Source: Zoogloea sp. (GTDB lineage: Bacteria > Pseudomonadota > Gammaproteobacteria > Burkholderiales > Rhodocyclaceae). From it: a stretch of 53,378 nt of DNA. A program made the position numbers and the translations under genes. Location of the stretch: assembly GCF_017302315.1 (NCBI RefSeq), contig NZ_JAFLDT010000019.1, forward strand, positions 1-53,378, written 5' to 3'. Shown here piece by piece: positions 52,755 through 53,378 of this stretch; position 1 is the first letter of the stretch, and each line of letters begins with the position of its first letter. The notes below the pieces were generated by a model that ran no database searches, was not told where the DNA came from, and saw nothing but the letters and a program-made list of their open reading frames with translations.

Positions 52755-53378
52755 TTAGTCGCGGAGCGGGTAGAACTTCAGCTCCAGCGTGCGGTTGAAT
52801 AGCTCCGGTTTGTCCGGTTTGGGTAGCGGACTGGACTTCTGGATGGCCCGCTCAATGGCGGCGTCGAGCTGGGCATTACCGGTTGAACGTTTGAGGCGCA
52901 CCTCGATCACCGAGCCGTCGGGAAGCTGGTCCACGTAGAAGATGGCAAACGGATCCCCGCTGACACCCGGCGGCAGTACGATGTTGCCCTTCACCTTGGC
53001 GCGGATCTTCTCCACATAGGCTTCCTGGGCCTTGCTGCGTGCTGCGCTGGCTTTGGCCCCGGCAACCCGGGCAAGTTCCTCCTGGAGCTGCTTGGACTGG
53101 CTGACGTTCTCCGAGTCCCGCGCCATCAGCTCGCGCATGCGGCGGTCTTCCAGCTCCCTGGCCTTTTCGGCATCGGCCTTGGCATTCTTGTCGGTCTTGA
53201 CGGGCTTTTCCACCGGCTTGACCGGCTTCTCGACCTTCACCGGTTCAGGCTTCGCCTTGGGCTCGGGTTTGGGTTTCGGCTCCGGTTTGGGTTCCGGCTT
53301 GGGAGGTTTTTCCACCTCCTTGACCGGTTTTGGCTGCGGCTTCTTGGGCTCCGGGGCCTTGATGGCGATGTCCGGGTG
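52755..53378 (-). CDS. tolA: TolA / TonB-like C-terminal domain protein, N-terminus outside window
   Basis: The last 207 codons; the frame is open through the right edge, so the membrane helix is not visible. The start of the visible part is Lys/Pro/Glu-rich (KPEPKPEPKPKPEPKAKPEP), then comes a long charged helix (ADAEKARELEDRRMRELMAR) and the C-terminal domain IRAKVKGNIVLPPGVSGDPF, ending ELFNRTLELKFYPLRD. This is the TolA domain III that binds TolB, colicins and phage proteins. TolA spans the periplasm and couples the TolQR motor to Pal. Confidence 0.9.
   Translation of the reverse strand, partial: HPDIAIKAPEPKKPQPKPVKEVEKPPKPEPKPEPKPKPEPKAKPEPVKVEKPVKPVEKPVKTDKNAKADAEKARELEDRRMRELMARDSENVSQSKQLQEELARVAGAKASAARSKAQEAYVEKIRAKVKGNIVLPPGVSGDPFAIFYVDQLPDGSVIEVRLKRSTGNAQLDAAIERAIQKSSPLPKPDKPELFNRTLELKFYPLRD

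Overview
The window is a high-GC chromosomal segment of a denitrifying betaproteobacterium. Rhodocyclales (Azospira/Dechloromonas/Zoogloea/Thauera type) is the best guess. This is inferred from the napFDAGHBC and norCB respiration genes, a SAH riboswitch in front of metH, a PEP-CTERM protein, a phasin (polyhydroxyalkanoate granules), an 87-residue IF-1 and the order tolA-tolB-pal-cpoB-queE-queC. No prophage, insertion sequence, CRISPR array or rRNA is visible.

Layout. 1-2.3 kb: the end of a glycerate kinase gene, then two decayed genes lying tail to tail (a LysR regulator and a Fic protein) and a REP-type repeat. 2.3-9.7 kb: housekeeping and accessory genes (methyltransferase, hydrolases, MarR, AhpD-like protein, a J-domain-like protein, a lipoprotein hydrolase, AraC). 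9.7-16.2 kb: the complete periplasmic nitrate reductase operon napFDAGHBC behind an FNR-type box and closed by a perfectly palindromic terminator. 16.2-21.5 kb: a PEP-CTERM protein, a chemoreceptor and a hybrid histidine kinase. 21.5-23.5 kb: norCB (nitric oxide reductase) behind a perfect Dnr/NNR-type box. 23.5-25.6 kb: amtB with sigma-54 and NtrC-type sites, a small unknown gene, and REP elements on both sides. 25.6-32.8 kb: a tightly overlapping minus-strand cluster of lipid genes that looks like an enlarged E. coli ynbABCD locus. It holds a CDP-alcohol phosphatidyltransferase, a hydrolase-methyltransferase, a PAP2-phosphatase, a small membrane protein, a PlsC acyltransferase and a CdsA-like enzyme, and ends with an APH-kinase fusion. 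This is the most interesting uncharacterised system here. 32.8-38.4 kb: a zinc-ribbon/DUF805/glutaredoxin fusion, a small Cys-rich protein, and metH under a SAH riboswitch. 38.4-41.8 kb: a secreted unknown protein, an astacin-like protease, and the NO-reductase accessory genes norQ-norF-norE, about 17 kb from norCB. 41.8-47.5 kb: a GGDEF response regulator, a membrane methyltransferase, AmpG, a SMUG1-type uracil-DNA glycosylase, a phasin, infA and two tRNA-Lys genes sharing one promoter and terminator. 47.5-53.4 kb: a YedE transporter, queC, queE and the Tol-Pal genes, running off the right edge inside tolA.

How the parts fit. Nap reduces nitrate to nitrite and NorCB reduces NO to N2O; both sit behind FNR/Dnr-family boxes, so low oxygen and nitrogen oxides probably switch them on together. 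AmtB is under nitrogen-limitation control. Coordinates, motifs and boxes were read by eye. Family names rest on recognised motifs, not on database searches.
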